Below, piece by piece: positions 1 through 9,768 of a stretch of 64,000 bases of DNA. Every line of letters begins with the position of its first letter. Positions within the stretch are counted from its first letter, which is position 1. The notes beneath the pieces were generated by a model that ran no database searches, was not told where the DNA came from, and worked only from the letters and a program-made list of their open reading frames with translations. This stretch comes from Nematostella vectensis. Lineage: Eukaryota > Cnidaria > Anthozoa > Actiniaria > Edwardsiidae. The stretch covers positions 5,199,501-5,263,500 of the forward strand of contig NC_064043.1 in assembly GCF_932526225.1 (NCBI RefSeq), in the 5' to 3' direction. Both the position numbers and the translations under genes were made by a program.

Positions 1-46
1 CCGACAGTGCAATCTTATTTGAAATAGTTGTATGCGATAGCCTTAC

Positions 47-3000
47 CAAGCTTCTGATGTGAGACTCAAACCGATTCTCTGTCTTGCTATTGTAGTCATG
101 GTATTTAGGATTCCATGGTCGGTTAAGATGAATGTCGAATGTAAACTCCTCATCTGAAAAAAAAATAATAGAAATTGTAATATGACGCAAATAACAAGAT
201 TATAAAGGAACAAAGGTCTGCGGAGATGACCAACACAACACAAATACAACAAAACAACAACAACAAAAGCAGCAAGGATTAACAGCAACAACGACGATGA
301 GAAGATATTTGCAAAAAGGTGGTAATTCTTTTAAAAGGTTTAAGGGACAGGTAACTTTTCATAACTTACCGTTGGGATGGCTTGGTTTAGCGGGGTTGAC
401 TGGCAGGGTAACTGCCTCAGTAGCTGGCTTGTCTGCTTTAATGGGTTCCTTTTTTGATCCCCCTTTGCCGTCATCTAGATACAATTGATAATACAACTAA
501 GTACTGACGACAGTGATTTGAATATAAAAAGGTTTAAGAATGTACTATGGCATTTTTTAAATCTATAAGTGCTTAGCCACTTTTTTCACCTTTTATGCTT
601 CTATAACTGATGACTCGATGATAGTATACTAGTATACATTAAAAGAGGGTCGAAAAAGAGAGTTTTCACTAAAATTCAAGAGCAGACATAGAGATGACAT
701 AAGCAAGCCATGATAGTATAAAATACACTTCGCATAACCATTGATTACTAAGAGACTTACTTAGAATATCAAAGCACTGTGTATGACTATGCAATTATCG
801 ATAGCTTTTGAATCTAGTCATCACGCAGTACCTCCCGGGGGGTTTGCGTGCTTATCTCGAAAAGATTAGTAATCACCAAAAACTAAAATTTCTGAACATG
901 GTACGTACCTAAAACGACAAAGTAATCATTGAAAACCTCCTCACTGGAGATGCGGCCAGTCTCCCGGACTATCTCTCGCAAGTGCTTGATCGGGTCCTCC
1001 TCATTCTTGTCGAAGTGCAGCTCGATATCACCCAGGACGTGAGGCTTGACATCATCGGATTTCCTGAGAAAGGGAGCACAATTAGACAACAGGGCTTGGC
1101 CAGGGGAAACGTGAGGGAGGGGTAGAGGAATTTAGGGAAAGGGGGTATTGTTACTTACTTGAGTGCCAACAGCTTGGACTCGATGTACTCGGTGTCGCCG
1201 ATGAGTTCAGTGAAAAGCTAAAATGTGAAACACAGTCAGATACAAACCCACATAAACGTACACGACCATACCAAACCATATGAAGCCTGGGTACCGGAGC
1301 GTGAGGCATACTTTGAAACTCCTATGTAACCTGTATATTTATGACCTCCTTTGTTAAGCAGGGGCGGATCTAGCTTTTCGCTAAAGGGCGGGTTTGGCCT
1401 CGTGACAAAGGGGGAGGGGGTATTTTTTTGTTACATATGGCTTTCTGGCAGCCAAAAGAAGGGGGGTTAAACCCCCTAAACACTCCCCTTAGATCCGCTA
1501 CTGTAAAATAAATGTTTGAGAAGCAATCTAGACCAGCCCATATTACTCTGACTTTGATTTCCTATGGTATTTAATTCAAAACATTTGTAAAGTTTGTAGG
1601 CGGTTATTTTATAGTTCATTTACAGTCTAACTGTAGTAAGTCCAGCCAATGTGTCTCTAAATGCTATATCAATATAATACTTTTTAGTGTTAAAACAAAA
1701 ACAAGCAACGTATCCAATAGACTCGACTTTGTGCTAGTGATCACTCAAAACTGTAAGAAGTGACTGGATTTAAAGGGACTGCGTCATAAGTTTTCCGTGG
1801 GCCACGTTTTATTCAGCAATCCGCCATTGGATGAGAGACGCTAGCTAACTCGAAGAATCATCGATGAATCGTTGCCGTAGTGAATAACATACAAACAAGT
1901 AACGCAACATCAAATCAAGAATGCAAGTTGCAAGCTGCAAGCACAGGTTTACCGCGTCTAGCACATTTCCGTCCATTAGTTGATATTGTGCTGAGTCATT
2001 CCTCGCCATCGGCTCGAGCCAATCTCTTTTGAACTTCAGCTCTATTTTGATGACTCGAGCTAAAAGAACAATATAACTTATCAATGAAAAACTATGTCTT
2101 AATGCCAACAAACGGAATTCGGAAAATGGGGTTTGGTATGGGGATGCTCGTAGGGTAAAACAATCAACTAAAAAGATACCAACAGACTAAAGCATAAAAA
2201 GAGGCTTTACATAAAATATATTTTACTGTATCACCAAGGATCGAGATTTGACCGAAGAGGTAAAATGTCGCCGATTTTGAGACTTGAACCAAAGACTTTT
2301 GTATGCTCTAACGCGGTACTATATCAACCTGTAATGTTACTAAGGATCCACAAAAGCACCCCCCTGTTATCCGTTATTTTTCACCCAAATTATGTTATTC
2401 CGAATAATTTTCTTCTTAATCCCGATCCTGTGTGACATTTCTATTGCGAATTCCGCTTTTGTTCTCTTCCGATCGCAAAGAATAGGCTGAATCTATCCCC
2501 AAAAAGGCTAGTGTCATTTTGAAAGGTGTTTTTCAATAATTTTCGCTATGCCCCTTATGGCCGCGCGTAAGCTCGCCTCCCAGCATGCATCGCGCGACCA
2601 GTACAAAACAAGATGGCGGCCCTAGCGAAAAAAGAGGCTAGTGTAGATTCTTGTTACTCACGAGGTCCGCTTGCCAAACTTCGCCTCACTCTAGTGAGCC
2701 GCTCTCTCAGCTTCACCAAGTCCTCTACCGGGACGTCTCTCTTATGGCGATTCACCCAAATGGAGTGGATCTCTTTAATAACGCTACGGCGTGATCTGTG
2801 TAACACCGCCATGCCTTCCAGTTCGTGGATAGAGGCTGAGGAGGGTAGTATACAATCAATAGAGTACAGCATTATGCTTTTTTGTGTTTCCTATAATACA
2901 ACATGCGCGCGTGCACAATTTCCGCGTTTTTGGCATTATTTGCGTTAATTATTATCATCCATTATTTCATATTATTTCCAACGCCTTTAAATGGAGCAAA

Positions 3001-3368
3001 AACTTTTCCTGGTGGTGGCGATATCGCAAAAACGTCCACCTTTTGGATACTAAGATGTTTAGCAAAGGACTTGGATAGAACACGTACTATGACACAGCTG
3101 GTTCCCTACCCTTTCAAATATATGGACCACTTCATTTTGCGCGTCGTCTGCTCTTGTATCGAGTTTAAATTTCGCGATATTTTGAAAATACTTTTATCTT
3201 TTTAACTATTTTTTTAATTTCCTAGTAGCCTAGTCCTCTTTTGTTTAACTTCCAGTCAAGAGCTCATATTATGGTTTATCTAGGTCATGTGGCCAGAAGA
3301 TGCTTACCGGCGGATGAGAGCGTAATAACGCTGAGAGCCATAAGTGCACACAAGATGGCGGTCTTCAT
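47..3368 (-). CDS. SEA-domain repeat protein, 5' part (runs off left edge)
   Basis: Seven exons join in phase: 3308-3368, 2662-2835, 1953-2059, 1159-1217, 909-1063, 370-474 and 47-153, giving 256 residues. Exon 1 encodes a signal peptide (MKTAILCALMALSVITLSSA). Residues 21-78 are basic and carry three R-X-K/R-R sites (RSRR, RHKR, RVRR). Residues about 80-188 read as a SEA domain: a beta strand around IKIELKFKRDWLEP, a second around GDIELHFDKNEEDP, then a helix ending in RETGRI. A 35-residue Lys/Pro/Thr linker follows (exon 6), then a second SEA domain opens (FTFDIHLNRPW). Both SEA domains are cut by a phase-0 intron at the same place, which points to internal duplication. SEA domains occur in extracellular, often O-glycosylated membrane proteins. 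The start was chosen because only this upstream exon supplies a signal peptide in phase. The C-terminus lies outside the window, so any membrane anchor is unknown. Confidence 0.8.
1359..1503. mobile_element. Short inverted-repeat element, GCGGATCTA family, copy 1
   Basis: About 145 bp bounded by imperfect inverted ends (CAGGGGCGGATCTAG on the left; the complement of CAGTAGCGGATCTAAG on the right). The CAG start and G/C-rich inside resemble non-autonomous hAT elements. It has no coding capacity. A second copy is at 30436-30582. It lies upstream of SEA exon 4, inside intron 3. Confidence 0.65.
2139..2190. repeat. Fragment of the TAGGGATGCTCGT element
   Basis: GGGATGCTCGTAGGG followed by AAAAAGATACC...CAGAC resembles the left part of the element at 3516-3719, with its right half missing. 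It is a decayed fragment inside SEA intron 2. Confidence 0.4.
2262..2330 (-). repeat. Possible tRNA-derived SINE remnant
   Basis: Read on the minus strand, a stretch ending in GCGTTAGAGCA is followed about 13 bases later by TTTGGTTCAAGTCTC. These resemble a pol III A box region and a B box (GGTTCAAGTC). Spacing is roughly right, but no cloverleaf closes, so this is not a functional tRNA. A SINE head is the better guess. Confidence 0.3.
2577..2620 (+). promoter_or_regulatory. ZNF143-like site followed by a perfect TISU/YY1 start-codon motif
   Basis: CTCCCAGCATGCATCGCGC (2577-2595) fits the ZNF143/SBS consensus. Fourteen bases further on, CAAGATGGCGGC (2609-2620) is a perfect match to the TISU element (YY1-related), which contains the start codon in mRNAs with very short leaders. 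The ATG is at 2613. The pair lies in intron 2 of the SEA gene and points the opposite way. The sequence match is direct; promoter activity is inference. An open frame of 111 codons follows to 2948 but overlaps SEA exon 2 antisense and resembles no family I know. Confidence 0.5.
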
Positions 3369-3515
3369 GGCTCCTGTGATATAAGTCAAATATTCGTTTG
3401 TTGGAACTTGTAACGTTGATCCTTCAACATTATCGTTTTATCAACCATTAGGAACCTTGCTAACTCTAACAGCTCAAACTCTATGGGGAGGGGGGGGTTC
3501 TTAAGAGTAAAAGTT

Positions 3516-3719
3516 ATAGGGATGCTCGTCGGGAAATTTGAAAAATACCCCTAAAAAATACCTGCAGACCAAAAATTGCTACCCTAAAAATACTCCAGAT
3601 GCCCTAAAAAATACCATTTCTAAGAGAAAAGACCTTTTTTTTCTCGGAAACCCCCTAAAAAATACCTGAGGCCTGAGGCCCTGATTTTGACCCCTAAATA
3701 ATACGACAAGCATCCCTAT
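3516..3719. mobile_element. 204 bp MITE with TAGGGATGCTCGTCG inverted ends
   Basis: The left end ATAGGGATGCTCGTCG is mirrored on the right by CGACAAGCATCCCTAT with one mismatch. The inside is a series of CCCTAAAAAATACC-like blocks with no coding capacity. It lies about 150 bp upstream of the SEA gene start. A long poly-C run (about 3739-3765) follows. Confidence 0.65.
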
Positions 3720-5060
3720 CAGGTCGACATGGGAAGAGCCCCCCCCCATCCCCCCCCCCCCCCCGGACATAAAACTGAAACTTCCGTAAACCTCGCTAAC
3801 TCGAAAAATTCAAACTCCTCGCTAACTGGAACTGAATCTGTCTTATTTTTTAATAAGCGGGGTTCTACAGCTTAAAAATGAGTGCTAATGTTTCTATGGT
3901 TAGAAAAAAAATATTATTAAAGTTTTGTTGATTTGGTAGAATCGTTGGCTGGTAAAAGGGTAAATTTGTACGTGCCGTCATAAGTGCTAGGATCATATTT
4001 GAACACCACTATACGTTTTTTTATAAGTGATACTCTGAACAACTTTGAGGAAGAACTAATCATCAACAATTTTAGTTCAAATTACAATTTACGTACCTGC
4101 ACATTAACCGTTACCAATTTTTTTACGATAACAGTATGTAATTGCAAAGGGAAAGCTTTGTATTTTGTGAGGTGATAGTGTAGAAATTTAACAAATTTGA
4201 CTTGATTTAAAAAGATTACAATTCCTGTGATTACACAAAATAAAATGACCAACACCTGGCCATTCTAAGTAAGGACACTCCCACGTATTAAGCTCTAGTT
4301 TATCTGAACATCACGATTTACAGCTATTAATAGCTAAGAAAAATATAGGATGCGCTACTAAAGTAAATTGTTAATATATTATATAATTATATGATCTAGA
4401 TTATATTTCATGGCACAAGGTTAAAAATCAAGACTCGCTGGAACACTCACCTCTTAGAGAATTCAAATCAACAAATATTTCGAAAATTTCACAATCTAGA
4501 ACCGGTCGGCTTTCAAATTTCCAACTTTCCCAGCCATACTCAGCAGTATAGCTGAGTGCAAAAATGCCCTTTTCCTGACATACCTCGGCGATAACCCTTT
4601 TTTTTTAAACCTGAATTAGAATTATTAGAAATCCAAAAGATGGTACGAAAAACGAAAAGAAATCCTGGCAAACCCCTACCGCTAGAGACGTTCAGATCGT
4701 GTATTATTGATCGTACCGGTGACAAAGATCAACCGTCAAAGCTCCACGTTCAAACAAACCACGCACCAGCGCACTCACCTGCAGGCATCGCGGGTAGATG
4801 TCCCCATTATGCTATGCTTGGTTAAAGTACCTTAGCAATGCAAACGAAGTCCTTGACGCGATAGTGTTTCGAGTATTTCGGTAGCGGGTGACATTGTGCG
4901 GGTCATTTGCTTATTAAAAGTTCAATGTTTCAAGGTGAAAGATCACCAGTAGAAAACTATCATAAAACTGCAAACATGACATACCATTTTAAGAGGAAGG
5001 TGCGTGTTTACTTCCACTAAATATTTGGCATTTTTAAAGCGAGAGTGTCGCCATCAATGG
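3720..5060. other. Gene-free stretch upstream of the SEA gene
   Basis: AT-rich intergenic DNA. Short open frames around 3984-4175 and 4540-4825 have no domain, no splice context and low complexity. Nothing else is supported. Confidence 0.6.
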
Positions 5061-5064
5061 ATCG

Positions 5065-5330
5065 CTGCGCGTCGGACGAGAGTTGGACGGCGCAAGATGA
5101 TTGACAGCTGCTATCGTGACGTCAAGGACGACGAACGCTTTCAGTTCTTGCGCGGCGTAAGGTAGAGGAGAGTTGAATGGCTAAAGATGATTGACAGCTG
5201 CTATCGTGACGTCACGAAAGACGAACGCTTATAGTTCTTGCTTGTCGAAAAGTGGAGAGTTGAATGGCGCAAGATGATTGACAGCTGCTATCGTGACGTC
5301 ACGGAGGACAAACGCTTCAGTTATCACTTT
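5065..5330. repeat. Three-copy 88 bp tandem repeat, each copy with a CRE palindrome
   Basis: The unit, about 87-90 bp, repeats three times. Each copy holds GATGATTGACAGCTGCTATC followed by TGACGTCA, at 5117-5124, 5207-5214 and 5294-5301. TGACGTCA is the full CREB/ATF palindrome, TGACAG a TALE-homeodomain-like site and CAGCTG an E-box. These cores are invariant while the flanks differ. The array lies 1.7 kb upstream of the SEA gene start and 3.7 kb upstream of the KCTD gene. Confidence 0.7.
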
Positions 5331-5339
5331 TGAGGAACT

Positions 5340-6340
5340 TCTGTAGAAAATGTGTACATAAATTAGTTTTCATTTAGGAGAATCAAGCGCTATCTTTCCT
5401 TGGCCACGAAAGTCAAGTCGGAAGAAGTCGATATAGTCTTTAGAGCATGGGAAATGCGATAGATGGATTAAAATTTGAGATAAATGAAATAAATTCCAAT
5501 CTTTCTTTCCTGCAGTCTTCGTAAAATAGATTAATCACAACAATAGTCTAGATAAATAATGCCAAGATTTGGAGACTGCTGAGCCTAACAATATTTCAAA
5601 ATGTACAAAATAAGCACATTTTTTGAGTAACAACGCACTAGTAAACTACTACTACTTATCAAACTAAAAAACCGCTAAAGTTAGACATCTTATTTTTGTT
5701 GTTAAAAATTAACAAGAAAAAATACTTTACTTTTTGATAGAAAAAAAATGAAAAAATGACAACGAAAAATATTACAATGTTACAACCGTATCAAAGAAAG
5801 ACGACAACAAATAAAAGAAATCTCGTGTTTATATCGATTCCTCTTTTAGAAGGACAATAAGGGAAAGTCCCCTTTTTGGAAGAGACTTTATCGATTATAA
5901 CTACTGCCCGGGGCAAACAAACCAAGTAGCTCGGCTTTTTTTGACATGTATCAGTAGATTTCTTTACAGAATCATAGAATAAAATCTATTTTTAAAGCAG
6001 TTAAATTCCGTAAATTTCTTTAAATATTACTGTACGAGATTGGTCACCTGTTCACACTTTATTAGATGTAATCCTATCTCAAAATATATATGCCCAAAAT
6101 CGACACTATCGGCAGACGTTTTAACAGGCAATAATCTTATAATTTTATTTAAAAAAATACTGAACTCTCGAAACTCCTGATCGCATATCGTGAGAGACTG
6201 AACATGGCTGACCATATTACACTTGTGACCCGTTAACATGACCTGTCTGTTTACACTCGCCCGCTAGGAGGCCTGGTACGATCACAGTAAACCACCAGTC
6301 TACTCCCCTGCGTTCGGACCGGGTTTTCTGTGCTAGGCGA
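5340..6340. other. Gene-free AT-rich stretch
   Basis: No exon, RNA gene or clear repeat boundary was found here. The open frame on the minus strand at 6027-6239 is short and resembles nothing known. Confidence 0.5.
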
Positions 6341-6342
6341 TC

Positions 6343-6530
6343 AACCGTGGATGTGAAAGAACTGGGAAAGATTCCAACACCAGTCTTCTTCCTAGCGTTG
6401 TTAACGGGTTACCTGTGCTCGTCGAACCGTGGATGTGAAAGAACTGGGGAAGATTCCATGCTTCTTCCTAGCGTTGTTAACGGGTTACCTGTGCTCGTCG
6501 AACCGTGGAGATGGAAGGACTGGGAAGATT
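6343..6530. repeat. Minisatellite, ~80 bp unit, about 2.3 copies
   Basis: The block with ACCGTGGATGTGAAAGAACTGG ... GTTAACGGGTTACCTGTGCTCGTCGA recurs at a spacing of about 79-82 bp and then decays. The overlapping open frames in this stretch are products of the repeat. Confidence 0.75.
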
Positions 6531-6898
6531 TCACCCAGAGGTGGGGAGAGGCAACCTCTTTGGGCATATCATCGGGAAGATGTCAAAGAAACTAGCTTTT
6601 CTAACCGTTTTTGACTTTTTGGCTTTCTGTGTTTGGGGCCAGGGAGGAAAGGTCTGGATTCTTTCAGTTGAATAACATAACGTGCGTGCCTAAAAAATGT
6701 CCCCCTTCTTATAAAACAAAGGACAAAGTTTGACAAAGTCTAGCCAGAAGATATAAGCCTAACTCGTTAATGGGCTTGAAAGCGTTGACGAATGGCGAGA
6801 AAATGTCAAACGTTTCCTGCAGAACACGTAATTTTTCTACAGCTTGTCTATAGTTTTTTCTAGTCAACATTGTCTTGTGGCCAGCCAAGCGAAATGTT

Positions 6899-7230
6899 GC
6901 CAGCAATCTGGCTGATGTGAATGCTTTACGGAGCTTTAGTTATTTGTCGGCAATGCTGGCTGGTGAGAACGCTGTTCAGAGGCGTAGCCAGGGTGGCCTA
7001 GGGCCCCCCCCTCCTTATAGCAGCCAAAAATACAGTAAATGTATGAGACATTACCTAAAATACAGGAGAAAGTGCCTTTTGGGCCCCCTCCTGTTAAAAA
7101 TCCTGGCTACGCCGCTGCTGTTCGGACAGGGCTTTATTTATTTGTCATGAATGCTGGCTGATGTGAAAGCTGTTTGCACGGGGCTTTATTCGTTTTTCAG
7201 CAATGCTAGCTGGTGTGAACGCTGTTTGAA
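6899..7230. repeat. Degenerate ~50 bp tandem repeat, split by a MITE
   Basis: Four diverged units share GCAATGCTGGCTGATGTGAA, CGCTGTTT and GGGCTTTATTTATTTGTCA. The second unit is interrupted by the element at 6979-7110. Confidence 0.65.
6979..7110. mobile_element. hAT-like MITE, AGGCGTAGCCAGG ends, copy 1
   Basis: The left end AGAGGCGTAGCCAGGG is mirrored by TCCTGGCTACGCC on the right. The flanks carry GCTGTTC on both sides (about 6971-6977 and 7115-7122), read as a 7-8 bp target-site duplication. It inserted into an existing minisatellite. A left-truncated copy lies at 18977-19083. Confidence 0.7.
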
Positions 7231-7404
7231 AAAGGTGGCGTAAATGTTCAGTGTACGTGCTTCACCGCGCAAAAGCCCGACTCCTAAAAACAGGGCCAAC
7301 ATCGGCCAGCCTTTGCTGGGGCATCTACTCTCGGTTGATCACAACATGTTGGCGTTCCACTTCGCATGGAATACAAAACAACACCAGCATTGCTGTATGT
7401 TTCT

Positions 7405-7553
7405 CTCCGCATGTTAAATGCGGGGAAAGTAACATTCATCTGATGTTAAATGCGGGGAAAGTAACATTCATCTGATGTTAAATGCGGAGAAAGTAACATT
7501 CATCTGATGTTAAATGCGTGGAAAGTAACATTCATCTGATGTTAAATGCTCGC
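7405..7553. repeat. Minisatellite, 32 bp unit, about 4.5 copies
   Basis: TGTTAAATGCGGGGAAAGTA followed by ACATTCATCTGA repeats nearly perfectly, with single-base changes (GGGG/GGAG/GTGG). Low divergence suggests recent expansion. Confidence 0.85.
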
Positions 7554-7559
7554 TACTTT

Positions 7560-9040
7560 CCCGGCTAACGAGGCCTGTGACGCTGTTACGCTGTGACGCA
7601 ACTTACGGTAAAGCGTTGATTCACCGCCCCCTTTCTCGGCCTGTTGAGGGCTTCTGTTAAATCCCCGCCCCCCCGGTGGATTACAGGTGTTAATTAAACA
7701 GGTGTTAAATCCCCCGCGTGACTTCCCCGGTATGTCCCGGGGGTCTGGGGGCCGGTCTGTCAATTGACTGGTGCATAAGGGGTATTAAAACCAGAATACT
7801 GCTGTACAAAACAGAAGAAATATTGGGCAATTGTTCTATATTTTGCAGGAGTTATATAAATCGGTGTATAGCATAGGATTATTTTCATTTAGGAATGATG
7901 ATTGAAACCTGTTGCATGGTTTTTTTTTTTTGGCTTTTATGCCTGATCCAAGCAAATTCATGTTCCCGAATGGCTTTTACGACATTTGCTCATAAAAAAT
8001 ATCAGTTGTCAAAAACAAAAACAAAATTTTTAAACGCAAAATTTGTTTTTGAATTAAAAATGTATCCAATTGCTCTTTGTAAATGTTATAAAAATGGTTC
8101 TTTTATAACTAATAAGAATGTATCCATTTTTCGTGACAGAACCCAGAGGCTGCAAAGAGGACTGACGTGTAGCGAGATAATATTGAATCATTTTTTATGC
8201 GAACTGTCAAAAAAAAAAGACATACCGCGGGGCAGGAATCCAGAAACGATTTTAATTATTCAAATTCTGATAATTGGCATGTGTATTATTCAAATCCTGG
8301 GGGGTTCTTTCTATCAAATGTTATCTTTCGTGTTTTTCTGCTCATCTGTAGCAAAATGACAATTCTGATCCATAATCGTTTCGAAATTAAAACAGGCTAG
8401 ACATGTTACTGAATTCTTGTCTTTATAATTAAAACATAATTAACAGAAATGTCTCGTGTTTTCGTCTATAAAACCACAATAATTTGAACGAACAAAATAA
8501 TCGTATTTCCAAGGGTGAAATTTGAAATATCCTAATAACACATTAGAGACAAAAAAGAAGTAAAAGAAAGAAAGTACACAGCCATAGATTTTAGTCGGAA
8601 AAAATCCAATCTATTTCACAGGCTGTCAGCGCCATTTTTTCGAGAGTTGAAATCAGAATTGTTTTGTGCTAGTTACAAAAAAACAAGGCCGAAGCTATTT
8701 TGTCGATTGATTACACAAAAAGAACAGTTGAGAAATTCACGCTGTGCCGCTCGTATTTGCTTTGACAGTAGTTTACACTTAGGTTCTTGAATCTAGACAC
8801 AAAGGAGAATCTAAAATAAATTTAAAATGAATCGCACACAAGTGGCAGATGTTCAGGGCAAGGAAAACATGAATAATCGCAAGTCGGTAATTTGAAGTCG
8901 GAAATTGCAGAAGTGAGCATGCGTGATCCCTTACGTGTGTTTACTTTTTCGCAGTAGCTGAACTAGAAGCCTTAAACGCCACCAAAAGCCTTAATTTTCC
9001 GCCTTAAATCCCAAAGTCAAACTGGATTCTTCGAACCACG
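7560..9040. other. Gene-free stretch upstream of the KCTD gene
   Basis: The longest open frame (7895-8359, +) is AT-driven, lysine- and isoleucine-rich, and has no recognisable domain; I do not call it a gene. The last few hundred bases should hold the KCTD promoter, but I see no convincing TATA box. Confidence 0.5.
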
Positions 9041-9051
9041 AGGCTACTATA

Positions 9052-9768
9052 ATGCAATCACCGAAAGGGTCGACAAACGACCAGAATTTGCCCGCCGTAG
9101 TCGAGCTAAATGTTGGAGGGCAATTGTACACTACATCGCTACCAACGTTACTCAAGGATTCCGAATCGCTGCTTAGCTCAATGTTCAGCGGTCGACAGAA
9201 AATCCCGCGCGATTCAAGAGGTCGCTTTTTCATTGACCGAGACGGGGTTTTATTTCGCTATATTCTGGATTATCTACGAAACTGCAAACTAGCGCTTCCA
9301 GAGGGCTTCAACGAGCGAGAGCGTCTGACAATGGAAGCTGAGCACTTTAAACTGAAAGGGATGGTGCGAGCTATCCAGCGCGAAAAAGACAACATAAAGT
9401 CAACGGATAAAGGCCGACCATCTGGGTATATCTCGATCGGCGTTCGTGGAACGTACGCATTTGGCAGGGATGGAGTCGCCGATGTCAAGTTTCGAAAACT
9501 GCAGCGTATATTGGTGTGTGGAAACGTGGCATTAGCGCGCGAAGTTTTCGGTGATTCTTTGAACGAAACCCGTGACCCCGACCGTGATGATCAGCGATAT
9601 ACCAATCGGTTCTACCTTAAGCATAGCTACCTAGAGAAAGCATTTGACCAGCTTATGGAAAAAGGTTATACAATGGTGACTAGCTCAGCCGGAGGGGCAG
9701 GCTATGATCCCGAAAACGAAGAAACAAAATGGAACCACTTTAACGATTACGTTTTTTTCCGAGGCTGA
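9052..9768 (+). CDS. KCTD: KCTD8/12/16-like BTB protein, intronless
   Basis: An uninterrupted frame of 238 residues. Residues about 14-105 form a BTB/T1 domain of the KCTD type: VVELNVGGQLYTT, PRDSRGRFFIDRDGVLFRYI and LDYLRNCKLALPE. Residues about 122-238 match the C-terminal H1 domain found only in KCTD8, KCTD12 and KCTD16: SGYISIGVRGTY, REVFGDSLNETRDPDR, RFYLKHSYLEKAFDQL and the ending NDYVFFRG. In vertebrates these proteins are auxiliary subunits of the GABA-B receptor; the BTB domain makes the oligomer and H1 affects desensitisation. The linker between the domains is much shorter than in KCTD8 and KCTD16, so the layout is closest to a compact KCTD12-like form. The start is the first Met before the BTB fold. 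It stands alone, with no close neighbour. Confidence 0.95.
   Translation: MQSPKGSTNDQNLPAVVELNVGGQLYTTSLPTLLKDSESLLSSMFSGRQKIPRDSRGRFFIDRDGVLFRYILDYLRNCKLALPEGFNERERLTMEAEHFKLKGMVRAIQREKDNIKSTDKGRPSGYISIGVRGTYAFGRDGVADVKFRKLQRILVCGNVALAREVFGDSLNETRDPDRDDQRYTNRFYLKHSYLEKAFDQLMEKGYTMVTSSAGGAGYDPENEETKWNHFNDYVFFRG

Noticed and set aside
3984-4825. Small open frames upstream of the SEA gene
   Set aside because: No domain, no conserved motif and no plausible splice partners.
6833-6870. Third copy of the CTACAG element (CTACAGCTTGTCTATAG)
   Set aside because: Only about 35 bases resemble the other two copies; too short to call.
7895-8359. 154-codon open frame on the + strand
   Set aside because: AT-driven composition, no domain, no Kozak or splice context, and no similarity I recognise.
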